Assembly (NCBI GenBank): GCA_026129765.1
Contig: JAHCHP010000005.1
Coordinates: 102,330 to 166,329, forward strand
Direction: 5' to 3'
Length of the DNA stretch: 64,000 bases
Origin: Fimbriimonadia bacterium
GTDB lineage: Bacteria; Armatimonadota; Fimbriimonadia; Fimbriimonadales; GBS-DC
Made by a program: the position numbers and the translations under genes. The notes beneath the pieces are model-generated. The model was given only the letters and a program-made list of their open reading frames with translations. It made no database searches and was not told the origin of the DNA. Shown here piece by piece: positions 53,242 through 62,333 of this stretch (positions are counted from its first letter, which is position 1; every line of letters begins with the position of its first letter).

Positions 53242-54456
53242 ATGAATGTGACCGAAAGTTTCACAACCGCTTTAGAAAGCTTGCGCGCCAATAAAATGCG
53301 CACGATTTTGACGATGCTGGGCGTGATTATCGGCGTGGGATCGGTGATTTCGATGATCGGTATCGCGCAAGGCGCGCGCCAGCAGACTTTAGAGCAGATT
53401 CAAGCCTTGGGCGCAAATGTCTTGACCGTTATGTCAGGTCAATCGCGGCGCGGCGGAGCATCGATGGGTTTTGGATCGGCGCAAACGCTGAAAGTTTCCG
53501 ATGCGGAGGCGATCCTCAAAAGCTGTCCCGCAGTGATTCGCGTTTCCCCCGAAGTCTCACAATCTTACCAAGTCAAATATGGCAATAGCAACACCTTCAC
53601 CTCAATTAATGGCACCGGACATGACCACCCTGTCATACGGAACCTCAAGATTGTGGAGGGCAGGTATTTCAATGACCGTGAAACGCGCAGTATGGCTCGC
53701 GTAGCGGTGCTGGGGTACACCGCTTGGGAAAGCCTGTTTGCTGGGCAACCGGCTATGGGCAAACGCATTCGTATAAACGGTCAGACGTATGAGGTGGTGG
53801 GCAGAGCCGCCTATAAAGGCTCCACCGGTTTCCGCAACCCCGACGACGCGATCTATATTCCCTACACGACAGCGATGCGTCGTTTGATCGGCGTGAACTA
53901 CATTCGCTCGATCAGTGTACAGGCGCGCAGCGCGGACGCGCTGAATGATGCGCAAGCGCAAGTCGAAGAGACGCTGATCAAGGAACACCGCCTGCCTGCC
54001 AACGGAACCCTGGATTTCCGCATTTTTAATCAGGCGGAGTTCACCGAAACCGCCGAGCAGACCTCCTCCACTTTCACTTTCCTTTTGGCAGGTGTCGCGC
54101 TCGTTTCGTTGATTGTGGGCGGCATCGGAATTATGAACATTATGCTGGTGTCGGTCACAGAACGTACCCGCGAAATCGGATTGCGGAAAGCGATTGGCGC
54201 GACCCCGATGAACATCATGACGCAGTTTTTGATTGAGGCAGTGGTCATGAGCGTTCTGGGTGGTTTGTTAGGAATCGCGTTGGGTTACCTCGCTGCCGGT
54301 TATATCAGCAGTCAAGCCAACTGGGCGGTCTCTATCCCGCCGATGGCGATTGCGGTCGCGTTTGGATTTGCTGCCTTTATCGGGGTCTTTTTTGGATTGT
54401 ATCCTGCTTGGCGGGCAGCGCAGTTGCAGCCGATTGAAGCGCTGCGTTATGAATAA
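53242..54456 (+). CDS. MacB-like ABC transporter permease
   Basis: 404 residues. A first membrane helix (MRTILTMLGVIIGVGSVISM), then a MacB periplasmic core domain (about 45-240), and three more helices near 275-305, 330-355 and 370-395 of the FtsX type (VSLIVGGIGIMNIMLVSVTE, RTREIGLRKAIGATP). MacB-type permeases export peptides or act mechanically at the inner membrane, not as classical channels. No ATPase domain is in this polypeptide, and its partner is likely the ATPase at 55.3 kb. No MacA-type adaptor is in view. Confidence 0.9.
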   Translation: MNVTESFTTALESLRANKMRTILTMLGVIIGVGSVISMIGIAQGARQQTLEQIQALGANVLTVMSGQSRRGGASMGFGSAQTLKVSDAEAILKSCPAVIRVSPEVSQSYQVKYGNSNTFTSINGTGHDHPVIRNLKIVEGRYFNDRETRSMARVAVLGYTAWESLFAGQPAMGKRIRINGQTYEVVGRAAYKGSTGFRNPDDAIYIPYTTAMRRLIGVNYIRSISVQARSADALNDAQAQVEETLIKEHRLPANGTLDFRIFNQAEFTETAEQTSSTFTFLLAGVALVSLIVGGIGIMNIMLVSVTERTREIGLRKAIGATPMNIMTQFLIEAVVMSVLGGLLGIALGYLAAGYISSQANWAVSIPPMAIAVAFGFAAFIGVFFGLYPAWRAAQLQPIEALRYE

Positions 54457-54477
54457 TGGGATGATGACCAGGTTTCC

Positions 54478-54542
54478 AGCGCGCAGCCTTCCCAAAGAAC
54501 TTTGCGCGCTAAGATTCGTCTAAACCGATGGGGTTTAACCCC
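54478..54542. other. Two inverted repeats in permease/glycine-rich spacer
   Basis: AGCGCGCA (54478-54485) pairs with TGCGCGCT (54503-54510), and GGGGTTTAACCCC (54530-54542) is a self-complementary 13-mer. Both lie between the permease stop and the ribosome site of the next gene. They may attenuate or separate the two messages. Confidence 0.5.
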
Positions 54543-54574
54543 TTCAAGCGTATGCAGAACCACAGGAGAAACAA

Positions 54575-55246
54575 ATGATGCGTATATCAGGATTGATGTT
54601 AGCAGTGGTATTGACGATGGGCGCCGTATGGGCGCAGCCCCCTGGTGGAGGCGGTGGACCGATGGCGAATCTGCCGCCGGAAACGCAGGCAAAATTGCGC
54701 AAAAAGTTCGATGAAATGCGCAAGTTCCAAGACCAACATAAATACAGCTTCCAACTGATGGGGTTTGTGCGTGGGATTATGAACCTGGATCAGGAAGGTA
54801 AACCGCTCAACAAGGATCAGGCGAAGAAGATTCAAGCCACCCTGAAACCCTTGACCGCCAAATCGAAATTAACGCAGGATGAAGCCAAAAAAGCGTTAGC
54901 CGATTTGAAGAAACCGCTGACGACCGCTCAGTTGAACGCGATTAGCCGTGTTTCTTCTCAGCAACGACGCGGACCCGGTGGTGGTGGTGGAGGCGGTGGT
55001 CGCATGGGCTTCGGAGGCGGTGGACCGGGTGGTCCCGGCGGCGCTGGCGGTGGAGGCGGTCGACAAGGCGGCGGACAGGGCGGGAATCCGCAGGAATGGG
55101 TCAATCGCATGCTGGCGATGGATGTTTCTAAGCTTAAAGATGTGAACCCCTTAAACACGGCTCAGAAGCCCCCGATGCCACAAATGGAGCGTTTCCAAAC
55201 CCAGTTGAAACAGTACCTAAACACGCTGGCGAAACAAGCGAAGTAA
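54575..55246 (+). CDS. Secreted glycine-rich protein
   Basis: 223 residues: signal peptide ([20 protein letters not shown]), a charged helical domain rich in Lys/Gln (about 25-125), a 45-residue Gly/Arg-rich linker with many GGGG and GGPGG runs, and a helical C-terminus. CAGGAG precedes the first ATG. It lies between an ABC permease and its likely ATPase, so an accessory or substrate role is plausible. The N-terminal part resembles Spy/CpxP-like periplasmic helices only in a general way. No family assigned. Confidence 0.75.
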   Translation: MMRISGLMLAVVLTMGAVWAQPPGGGGGPMANLPPETQAKLRKKFDEMRKFQDQHKYSFQLMGFVRGIMNLDQEGKPLNKDQAKKIQATLKPLTAKSKLTQDEAKKALADLKKPLTTAQLNAISRVSSQQRRGPGGGGGGGGRMGFGGGGPGGPGGAGGGGGRQGGGQGGNPQEWVNRMLAMDVSKLKDVNPLNTAQKPPMPQMERFQTQLKQYLNTLAKQAK

Positions 55247-55256
55247 AGGCTGTTCT

Positions 55257-55288
55257 GCGGGTTCCCCTTGCGCGCAAGGGGAACCCGC
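55257..55288. repeat. Perfect 32-bp palindrome, GGGTTCCCCTT type
   Basis: GCGGGTTCCCCTTGCG followed by its exact reverse complement. The core is shared with 51867-51896 and both are directly downstream of genes. No U-run. Between the glycine-rich gene and the ABC ATPase. Confidence 0.7.
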
Positions 55289-55310
55289 GCATCCCTTGAA
55301 CCATATATCT

Positions 55311-56039
55311 ATGAAATCAGTCATTGAAATTCGAAACGTTACGAAAGAGTACCGCATGGGCAAGATCGTTGTGCCTGCCCTGCGCGGGGTTGATTTGACG
55401 ATTCAGGGAGGCGAATTTGTCGCGATCATGGGTCCGTCTGGGTCGGGGAAATCGACCTTTATGAACATTTTGGGATGCTTAGATCGTCCTACCAGTGGCG
55501 ATTACTATTTGAATGGCGAACTGGTCAGCGCGTTGAACGATGCTCGCCTGGCGCAGATACGCAATAAGTATATCGGTTTCGTGTTTCAAACCTTTAACTT
55601 GCTTCCCCGTGTCAACGCTCTGCGCAATGTGGAACTGCCTTTGCTGTATGGCGGCTCAAAAGACCGTACAGCCGGGGCGAAAGCAGCGTTGGAGCGAGTG
55701 GGTTTGGGAGATCGCATCCATCATAAACCGAATGAAATGTCGGGCGGTCAGCAGCAGCGAGTCGCTATTGCGCGCGCGATTGTGACAGACCCGGTGTTGG
55801 TATTGGCAGACGAACCGACCGGAAACCTGGACTCGCGGTCCAGCGAAGAGATTATGGCGATCTTTCAAAGTCTCAATCAACAGGGACGCACGGTGCTGTT
55901 AGTAACCCATGAAAACGACATCGCAGAGCATGCGAAGCGCATCGTCCGGTTTCGCGACGGTAAGATCGTTTCGGATGAGCCAGTGCTGAATCCAAAGGAC
56001 GCGACACGAGAGATTTCTATGCTGGAGCCTATCGGGTAA
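55311..56039 (+). CDS. ABC transporter ATPase (MacB/LolD type)
   Basis: About 242 residues of the MacB/LolD/FtsE group. Walker [12 protein letters not shown]-loop [12 protein letters not shown], signature [15 protein letters not shown], Walker [16 protein letters not shown], and H-loop [13 protein letters not shown]. Start at ATG 55311 preferred over an upstream TTG (55296), though neither has a clear ribosome site. Probably pairs with the permease at 53242. This is a cytoplasmic ATPase for export or envelope work. Confidence 0.92.
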   Translation: MKSVIEIRNVTKEYRMGKIVVPALRGVDLTIQGGEFVAIMGPSGSGKSTFMNILGCLDRPTSGDYYLNGELVSALNDARLAQIRNKYIGFVFQTFNLLPRVNALRNVELPLLYGGSKDRTAGAKAALERVGLGDRIHHKPNEMSGGQQQRVAIARAIVTDPVLVLADEPTGNLDSRSSEEIMAIFQSLNQQGRTVLLVTHENDIAEHAKRIVRFRDGKIVSDEPVLNPKDATREISMLEPIG

Positions 56040-56065
56040 ACTTTATCCCAGAGGCGACCGATTGC

Positions 56066-56800
56066 ATGTTAGGCTTACGACAAAAAAGCACTTCCCGGTT
56101 AGTAATTCTGGTTCTTGGCGTGTTGCTGCTGATTTATATTGGCAGTACGCTTGTGGCTTACTTCAAGCTGAAGGGAGCGAATTACGCTGAGTTAAAGCCC
56201 TCCTATTTCTCCATTTATGGCTTTCCTCATGAGATTGCCAACGAAAAACGCTGGGTTGTGATCATCACGCACGAGGTCCCCAATGTGTACCAGGTGCTTC
56301 GCGAACAGGGCGGCTTATCCAAGCCCGATTTTGGCGCGGAGGATCAGTCCAGCCGCGCGCGGGTCGCGCCTGAAGAGGCGATGAAGTCGCTGCCTGTGGT
56401 CTTAACCGAGCAGTTTATCGAGAAAGCCTGGGTGGAAAAGCGTGACGCGGAAACCCTGCGGTTAACTCCCAACATCTTTTTGGTACATATCAAACTAACG
56501 GATGAAGGCAAGGGGCGAGTTTGGAATTATGCGCGTAATTCTTTTAACAAACGAGGCGGATTGGGCGAAACGCAGAAAGATGAACGGCTCTTAGTGGCGG
56601 TGGGCGATATGTTTTGGGCTGCGCCGGTCATTAAAGGGGAAGTTGCCAGCAGTTGGTGGCTGTTGGCGCGTTTTTCGCCCCTGCAAACGTCCGATATCCA
56701 AATCATGCCGATTTTTGATGAAGACATCGCGAATACCATTGTGAAGGGCATCGAAGACGCCAAAAACAAAGCGAATCAGGTGTCCAGGAGCGAACCATGA
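56066..56800 (+). CDS. Membrane-anchored protein of unknown function
   Basis: 244 residues. One N-terminal helix (RLVILVLGVLLLIYIGSTLV) followed by a soluble domain of mixed alpha/beta pattern. Features include FIEKAWVEKRDAETLRLTPN and LVAVGDMFWAAPVIKGEVAS. The motif pattern around residue 100-180 resembles SecDF P1-like domains only loosely; I do not assign a family. The last bases overlap mqnD as ATGA at 56797-56800, so they are probably co-translated. Confidence 0.7.
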   Translation: MLGLRQKSTSRLVILVLGVLLLIYIGSTLVAYFKLKGANYAELKPSYFSIYGFPHEIANEKRWVVIITHEVPNVYQVLREQGGLSKPDFGAEDQSSRARVAPEEAMKSLPVVLTEQFIEKAWVEKRDAETLRLTPNIFLVHIKLTDEGKGRVWNYARNSFNKRGGLGETQKDERLLVAVGDMFWAAPVIKGEVASSWWLLARFSPLQTSDIQIMPIFDEDIANTIVKGIEDAKNKANQVSRSEP

Positions 56801-57630
56801 ACCAAACCTTGATCCGATTGGGACATAGTCCCGATGCCGATGACGCTTTTATGTTTTGGGCATTGGCAGAAGAACGCATCGAGACCCCTCTTCGTTTTGA
56901 ACATGACCTGCGCGACATTCAAACCCTGAACGAATGGTCGCGTGAGGGGAAATTAGAGTTTACGGCGATTTCGGTTCATAATTTGGCTTATGTGGCGGAT
57001 CAATATGCGGTTTTGGTGTGTGGTGGAAGCTTCGGCGACGGGTACGGTCCGATGTTAGTGGCGCGGGAGCCTTTCTCTCGTGAAGAATTGGCTCGACAGA
57101 CGATTGTGGTACCGGGACTGTTGACCAGCGCGTATCTCGCCTTAAAACTGTTTTTGCCGGAAGCGCAAGTGCAGGTGATGCCGTTTGACGAAATCCAACC
57201 AGCGGTTGAGAAGGGAGAAGCCGCCGTGGGGCTTTTGATTCATGAGGGACAGTTGACCCACCAGCAGGCAGGCTTAAAAACTCTGGTCGATTTGGGCGTT
57301 TGGTGGGGCGAAGAGAATGGCGGGCTGCCGTTGCCTTTAGGGGTCAATGTCGTGCGGCGCGATTTGGGCGAAACGGTGATGCAAGAAATCGCGCGTGTCA
57401 TGAAAGAGACCATTCGAATGAGTTTGACCCACCGAGCAGACGCGCTGAGATATGCCCTCCAGTTTGGGCGGGGCATCGATCCCAACACCGCCGATCAGTT
57501 TGTGGGCATGTATGTGAACGAGATGACGATCAATATGGGCGAGCGCGGCAGGCGTTCCATCGAGCTGTTCTTACAGCGCGGCGCGGAAGCCGGTATTACG
57601 CCCAAAGCCGATCTCGCGTGGGTTGAGTAA
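56797..57630 (+). CDS. mqnD: 1,4-dihydroxy-6-naphthoate synthase
   Basis: 277 residues. Opening LGHSPDADDAFMFWALAEER, then LEFTAISVHNLAYVADQYAV and GFGDGYGP-like GSFGDGYGPMLVA, characteristic of MqnD/MqnA periplasmic-binding-like enzymes. MqnD acts in the futalosine route for menaquinone, cleaving cyclic dehypoxanthine futalosine. No other futalosine genes are nearby. ATGA overlap with the preceding membrane-protein gene; glyS follows 32 nt later. Confidence 0.93.
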   Translation: MNQTLIRLGHSPDADDAFMFWALAEERIETPLRFEHDLRDIQTLNEWSREGKLEFTAISVHNLAYVADQYAVLVCGGSFGDGYGPMLVAREPFSREELARQTIVVPGLLTSAYLALKLFLPEAQVQVMPFDEIQPAVEKGEAAVGLLIHEGQLTHQQAGLKTLVDLGVWWGEENGGLPLPLGVNVVRRDLGETVMQEIARVMKETIRMSLTHRADALRYALQFGRGIDPNTADQFVGMYVNEMTINMGERGRRSIELFLQRGAEAGITPKADLAWVE

Positions 57631-57662
57631 TTTTCTGTGGATAGAAGCAAGGAGGTTAAAGA

Positions 57663-59777
57663 GTGTCGCAGGTAAGCGCGGAACTATTGATTGAGATTGG
57701 GTGTGAAGAGATTCCTGCCGCCTTTATGCGCGATTCGCTGGAACAGTTGAAAACGAACCTGTCGGATCGTCTCACAGAGGCGAGGCTAAGCTTTGGGAAA
57801 GTGAGCGTCTGCGGCACACCGCGCCGGTTAATCGCGGTTGTGGAATCGGTTGCGCTCCAGCAAACCTCGGAAGAGCGTGTGGCGCGGGGACCGGCGAAGC
57901 GCGCCTGCTTCGATGAGCAAGGCAATCCCACCCAAGCCTTATCAGGGTTCCTGCGCTCGCAAAACGCCACTTTGGAGTCGGTCGAGTTTGTCGCTCAAGG
58001 GCAAAACGAGTACGCCACAGTCCGGGTCTTGGATCAAGGCAGACCGTCCGTTGAGGTTCTCTCAGAACTGATTCCGGAAACGATTCTCTCCATGACTTTT
58101 CCCAAAATGCTGCGTTGGGGCGATAGTCAAATTCGTTTTGCGCGCCCCCTCCGCTGGCTCCTCTGCCTTCTGGGCGGCGAGGTTGTCCCTTGTGAAATAG
58201 AGGGGATTCGCAGCGGCAATAAAACGCGCGGACACCGTTTCCATGCGCCCAGCGAGTTTGAGGTTCGTGACTCCAACGAGTTCTTCGCGAAACTGTGCGA
58301 AGCCTTCGTGCTGTCTGATCCGGAAGAGCGCAAGCAAAAGATTCGGGAAGAATCGGAACAGTTAGCGAAAACGCTGAACGCCACTGCACTCCTGGATGAG
58401 GAGTTGCTTGAAGAGAACGTTTTTCTGAGTGAATACCCTAAAGTGATTTTGGGTGAGTTCCCTAAAGAGTTCCTGATCCTGCCTGTGCCGGTTCTGGTGA
58501 CCGCTATGAAAAAACACCAGAAGTATTTCCCATTGAAAGATCAAAACGGCAACCTCATGCCCAATTTCCTGTCGGTGAGCAACGCTGGACAAGAATCGAG
58601 CGTGCGCGAAGGGAATGAATGGGTTCTGGTAGCGCGTTTTAACGACGCGAAGTTTTTCTTTGATGAAGATTTGAAGCACCCGTTTGAGTCGTTAGTGCCT
58701 AAATTGGATCGAATCTTGTTCCAGCAGAAGTTAGGCACACTGCTTGCCAAAACGGAGCGGTTGGGGAAATTGGCGGTTCAGTTGGCAACCGCTTTGGATT
58801 GGAACCAGACCGAAATCGCCACGATTCGACGTGCCGCGCAGCTTTGCAAAGCCGATTTAGCCTCCCAAATGGTGAAAGAACTGCCAGAGTTGCAAGGGAC
58901 TATCGGGCAGGAGTACGCTCTGAAAGCGGGCGAATCGGAAGGGGTCGCGACCGCCATTCGCGAACATTATATGCCGCGCCACGCAGGCGATGACCTGCCA
59001 GTATCGGAAGCGGGCAGAGCCTTAGCGCTGCTGGATCGGATGGATACGCTGGTGGGTTATGTGGGGCTGGGTTATCTGCCGAAAGGTTCGTCTGACCCTT
59101 ATGGTTTGCGCCGGAGCGCGAACGGCGTTATTGAAATCTTAGCGCAGGAACAGTATTACCCCACGTTGTCGGAACTGGTGCAAGCCGCGCACGACGCATA
59201 CCGGGAATCGGGCGTCGCGTTAAAGCCCCTGATGCAAGCGCAAAGCGATCTACGTGGTCTGTTTATGACACGGCTGGAGTCATACTTGGAAGAACAGGGT
59301 ATCCGTTACGATATGATACGCGCTACTCTGGGGGCAGGCTGGGACGATTCAGCGCACGCGATTTTGAAACGCGCGCAGACCCTGCAGGCGCATGCGTCGG
59401 ACGAAAGTTGGACAGAGTTAGTGACCACCGCCACCCGCCCCGCAAATATTTTGAGTTCTGCAGAGAAGAAGAACATTCGCGCGGTCTCCAGTTTGGGCGC
59501 GATAAACCCTGACTTGATGGAAGCGGACGCGGAGCGCGACTTGTATCGTTTGTTGCACGAATTGACTCCGAAGGTGGAAGCGGAATACAACTTGCATCGC
59601 TTTGACGCGCTTTATGAGACCCTGCGCGCCTTGCAACCCGCCGTGAACCGGCTGTTTGATGATGTGATGGTGATGGCAGACGACGAAGCGATTCGCAAAA
59701 ATCGGCTGAACCTGCTTGCATGCGCGAACCGCCTCTTTATGGCATTAGCGGATTTCACGCAAGTAGTTCAGGCGTGA
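57663..59777 (+). CDS. glyS: Glycyl-tRNA synthetase beta subunit
   Basis: 704 residues, usual length. Starts LLIEIGCEEIPAAFMRDSLE and includes GTPRRLIAVVE, VALQQTSEERVARGPAKRAC, MTFPKMLRWGDSQIRFARPL, HGRFH-like HRFHAP, and the C-terminal anticodon-binding DALRPAVNRLFDDVMVM-like LQPAVNRLFDDVMVMADDEA. The beta subunit carries tRNA-binding and HD-type domains; the catalytic alpha subunit (glyQ) is absent from the window. GTG start with AAGGAGG seven nt upstream. Confidence 0.96.
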   Translation: MSQVSAELLIEIGCEEIPAAFMRDSLEQLKTNLSDRLTEARLSFGKVSVCGTPRRLIAVVESVALQQTSEERVARGPAKRACFDEQGNPTQALSGFLRSQNATLESVEFVAQGQNEYATVRVLDQGRPSVEVLSELIPETILSMTFPKMLRWGDSQIRFARPLRWLLCLLGGEVVPCEIEGIRSGNKTRGHRFHAPSEFEVRDSNEFFAKLCEAFVLSDPEERKQKIREESEQLAKTLNATALLDEELLEENVFLSEYPKVILGEFPKEFLILPVPVLVTAMKKHQKYFPLKDQNGNLMPNFLSVSNAGQESSVREGNEWVLVARFNDAKFFFDEDLKHPFESLVPKLDRILFQQKLGTLLAKTERLGKLAVQLATALDWNQTEIATIRRAAQLCKADLASQMVKELPELQGTIGQEYALKAGESEGVATAIREHYMPRHAGDDLPVSEAGRALALLDRMDTLVGYVGLGYLPKGSSDPYGLRRSANGVIEILAQEQYYPTLSELVQAAHDAYRESGVALKPLMQAQSDLRGLFMTRLESYLEEQGIRYDMIRATLGAGWDDSAHAILKRAQTLQAHASDESWTELVTTATRPANILSSAEKKNIRAVSSLGAINPDLMEADAERDLYRLLHELTPKVEAEYNLHRFDALYETLRALQPAVNRLFDDVMVMADDEAIRKNRLNLLACANRLFMALADFTQVVQA

Positions 59778-59802
59778 GGGGTATGACTGGGGTCATAGGA
59801 TT

Positions 59803-60444
59803 TCAAACGGATAAATTCTCAAGCTTTGTGACCCATTCGTCAAAATGTGGGCAGGCGTTTCTCAGCGTGTCCAGTCCAATCTGCTTGGCAATGTTCGGTC
59901 CGATAGCTGGCTTGCTTAACTCATATTCAGGAAAAAATTTTGCAATTCTTTTCGAAGGCGCGGTGTTCTCACCGTCATTTACCTCCTCTGGAGATTTATT
60001 CCCTAAGTCTTTACGTAATCCCAGTAGTTGGTTCGTGACGTCTTCGTCAGGAAATGCGAATTGCAACTTGTCCAGATCGGTCAATAACAAGGCTTCGAAT
60101 TCATGAAGTTGGAGGTAAGGAAGAAAGTTTGAATGAGCAATTCTTTGGGCTATTTCTGCTTCTAAATATTGGACGCGCTCAAAAGGAGTTCTCCCGATGA
60201 TTTGTTCATTGGATAAGAGGCGCTGTTTATAGTAGTCTATCATCGTGCTGATGTGAGCATGTCCTCGATGTTGAGACCTCAGACTTTCAACTTGGTTTTT
60301 TAATTGCTTCAAGGAAGGCGAACCGTTTAGTTCCACCGACTTTACAAATATGGATCGTTCTTTCAAGTATGGTCGGAGAATCGAACTAACAAAACGCGCC
60401 TCTGTTTGCCCCTCACACAAGATAGTCAGCGATATTTCAGGCAT
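59803..60444 (-). CDS. DUF4276 protein, TOPRIM-like partner of an AAA ATPase
   Basis: 213 residues. Opening ISLTILCEGQTEARFVSSIL has the C-EGQTE signature of DUF4276, whose first acidic motif resembles the TOPRIM Glu. ISTMIDYYKQ carries the conserved D-Y pattern, then LPYLQLHEFEALLLTD and LGLRKDLGNKSPEEVNDGEN. The family is usually encoded next to an AAA ATPase and is suspected to be a nuclease-like effector. The start is 2 nt after the ATPase stop, a tight operon. Probable anti-phage two-gene module, analogous to ATPase + TOPRIM pairs such as PARIS; that analogy is inference. Confidence 0.85.
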   Translation of the reverse strand: MPEISLTILCEGQTEARFVSSILRPYLKERSIFVKSVELNGSPSLKQLKNQVESLRSQHRGHAHISTMIDYYKQRLLSNEQIIGRTPFERVQYLEAEIAQRIAHSNFLPYLQLHEFEALLLTDLDKLQFAFPDEDVTNQLLGLRKDLGNKSPEEVNDGENTAPSKRIAKFFPEYELSKPAIGPNIAKQIGLDTLRNACPHFDEWVTKLENLSV

Positions 60445-60446
60445 AT

Positions 60447-61637
60447 TTATTGCGGAGCGCCCCCCGTCACATTCTTTTCATAAAGCTCGCCTAAATCAAA
60501 GTTTTTCAACCATCTTTTAAGAGGCTTGGACTCTAATCGCGAAAAGATAGACTCTTCACGTCCTGCGGCATATGCCTGTCTTTCTACAACGACTATATCC
60601 TCTGGGTCATAAGCGCGAATAAGCAAGGGTGATTGGGTCGCAACAATCACTTGCCTTTTTAATGAGACGGCTTTTAGCAAACTTGCCACTAAGCTTACGG
60701 CAGCAGGATGCAACCCCAACTCCGGTTCATCAACAATCATGATGCTGGGCAAGGTCTCTTCAGGTTGCAATAGGGCAGTCACAAGTGAAATCAAACGAAT
60801 AGCGCCGTCTGACAGTTGGTGTGGACCAAAGGTTTCACCTGATTGATCCATCCAGCGCAATAGAATGGACCTTTGGTTAAACACCTCTGGTTCTAGAACA
60901 AAATCGCGAATGAAAGGCAAAACAAGTTGAAGCGTCGCGAGTATGCGCTGGTAGTGATGAAATTTATTGATTTTTAACCCATACAGAAATGCTGCTAAAT
61001 TGCCTGCATGATGCGCCAGATACTGGTTTCCATCGATATCTTGCGTTAATCTCACATACGCGCTGCTGCTGGTATCATGAAAATGGTAGACTTGGATACC
61101 CCGCAATCGCATAAGAAAAACCGAGGCGGTTTTCTTTACTAAGGAGTCTTCTTTCGCTGCCTTTAACACTGCCGTTTCGCGATGCCCGCTACCCAACTGC
61201 GTTTTTCTTGGCTGAAAATCTTTACCATCTCGTTGATACTCCAGCAACTCACTTGCATAAAACAGCTCATCTGGCGCGCCCCACGCCAGACTAAATGAAT
61301 ATTGGCTCCATTGGTTATTACCATCGAACTTAAGCGCACTATCGATATGCCTAAATTGCTTAGCTCCATAATGTAAAAGTGACGAGGCGTTCCCGCTCTC
61401 AGCAATATAATGCTGCAAGTGTCCCTCTGCGCTTTTGAAAGCGTGATTGAGCATTCGAAAGAAATCGATAAAGTTCGATTTTCCAGAGCCGTTCGCGCCA
61501 ATAAAGACATTGAACGGACACATCTCAAAATCATTCAGTTCGCGAATCGACTTAAATCCTGAAATGCTTAATCGCGTTAGGGTCTCGGTCCGCCCTCTGA
61601 TTCGTTCATGTTTTTGGGCTTGGCTTTCTGAGGTCAT
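60447..61637 (-). CDS. AAA ATPase (SMC/OLD-like), partner of DUF4276
   Basis: 396 residues. N-terminal RLSISGFKSIRELNDFEMCP, then Walker A GANGSGKSN (47-55). The C-terminal half carries QLSDGAIRLISLVTALL (signature-like), IMIVDEPELGLHPAAVSLVA (Walker B and D-loop) and RQVIVATQSPLLI (His/Gln switch). It lacks its own TOPRIM domain, unlike OLD. The layout fits ATPases that serve as sensors for nuclease-like partners. AGGGAG precedes the start, and it follows the uracil-DNA glycosylase gene by 12 nt. Confidence 0.9.
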   Translation of the reverse strand: MTSESQAQKHERIRGRTETLTRLSISGFKSIRELNDFEMCPFNVFIGANGSGKSNFIDFFRMLNHAFKSAEGHLQHYIAESGNASSLLHYGAKQFRHIDSALKFDGNNQWSQYSFSLAWGAPDELFYASELLEYQRDGKDFQPRKTQLGSGHRETAVLKAAKEDSLVKKTASVFLMRLRGIQVYHFHDTSSSAYVRLTQDIDGNQYLAHHAGNLAAFLYGLKINKFHHYQRILATLQLVLPFIRDFVLEPEVFNQRSILLRWMDQSGETFGPHQLSDGAIRLISLVTALLQPEETLPSIMIVDEPELGLHPAAVSLVASLLKAVSLKRQVIVATQSPLLIRAYDPEDIVVVERQAYAAGREESIFSRLESKPLKRWLKNFDLGELYEKNVTGGAPQ

Positions 61638-61649
61638 AGGTCTGCTCCC

Positions 61650-62333
61650 TTAAAACAGGCTCATTTGTGGGTCGGTTTCACTGACGGGTAGAATGGGCTG
61701 CTGCTGGTCTTTCAATTTTTTCAGCTCGATCACTTTCGCGCGCGCGGCTTTCAGGTCTTGCACCAACAAGCCATAAGTGGCTTCGTACGCTTCGCCGCCA
61801 TTGCGCAGAATGTAGGCGGGATGGAACGCGGCTATCGCGGCAGGCGACCACTTGCAGGAGAACCATTTCCCCCGATCTTGCGTGATACGGAAGTTCCTTT
61901 GGATGACCGTTGATGCGGCAGGCGCGCCCAAGCAGACGACCACCAACGGTTGAATCAGCGTCAATTGCGCATCAAGCCAGGGGTTGCATGCCTGAATCTC
62001 GTCGGGCAGCGGAGGGCGGTTGCGCCACTTACCATTCTCCAAGTTCGCCGCCCGGCACTTCACAACATTGCAGATATAGACATGTTTGCGCGCCATGCCG
62101 GCAGCGATCAATGCCTTATCCAGCAGTTGCCCTGCCCTGCCCACAAATGGCAGCCCCTGCAAATCTTCATTTTCGCCGGGACCTTCGCCCACAATCACTA
62201 ATGGCGAGCGCGGGTTGCCATCGGCAAATACCACATTCGTCCGGTGGTTCGCCAGCCCGCAAGCGACACAACTTTTCGCTTTACGCTCGATCTCAAGCAA
62301 AGCCTCTTCTACCGATTGTTCATGCGCATCCAT
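61650..62333 (-). CDS. Family 4 uracil-DNA glycosylase
   Basis: 227 residues. 4Fe-4S cysteines in SCVACGLANHRTN and CNVVKCRAANLEN, then CNPWLDAQL. Catalytic and uracil pocket: VIVGEGPGENEDLQGLPFVG, then AGQLLDKAL. The C-terminal motif AAFHPAYILRNG completes it. It removes uracil from deaminated DNA, common in thermophiles. The C-terminal charged tail is longer than minimal. It overlaps the HIT gene by 14 nt and precedes the ATPase gene, so probable four-gene operon. Confidence 0.94.
   Translation of the reverse strand: MDAHEQSVEEALLEIERKAKSCVACGLANHRTNVVFADGNPRSPLVIVGEGPGENEDLQGLPFVGRAGQLLDKALIAAGMARKHVYICNVVKCRAANLENGKWRNRPPLPDEIQACNPWLDAQLTLIQPLVVVCLGAPAASTVIQRNFRITQDRGKWFSCKWSPAAIAAFHPAYILRNGGEAYEATYGLLVQDLKAARAKVIELKKLKDQQQPILPVSETDPQMSLF

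Noticed and set aside
54457..54574. tRNA or small RNA gene between the permease and the glycine-rich gene
   Set aside because: The inverted repeats do not fold into a cloverleaf, and no T-loop GTTC motif is correctly placed.
59780..59800. TATGACTGGGGTCATA inverted repeat between glyS and DUF4276 as a terminator
   Set aside because: Only a six-bp stem and no U-run, so evidence is too weak.
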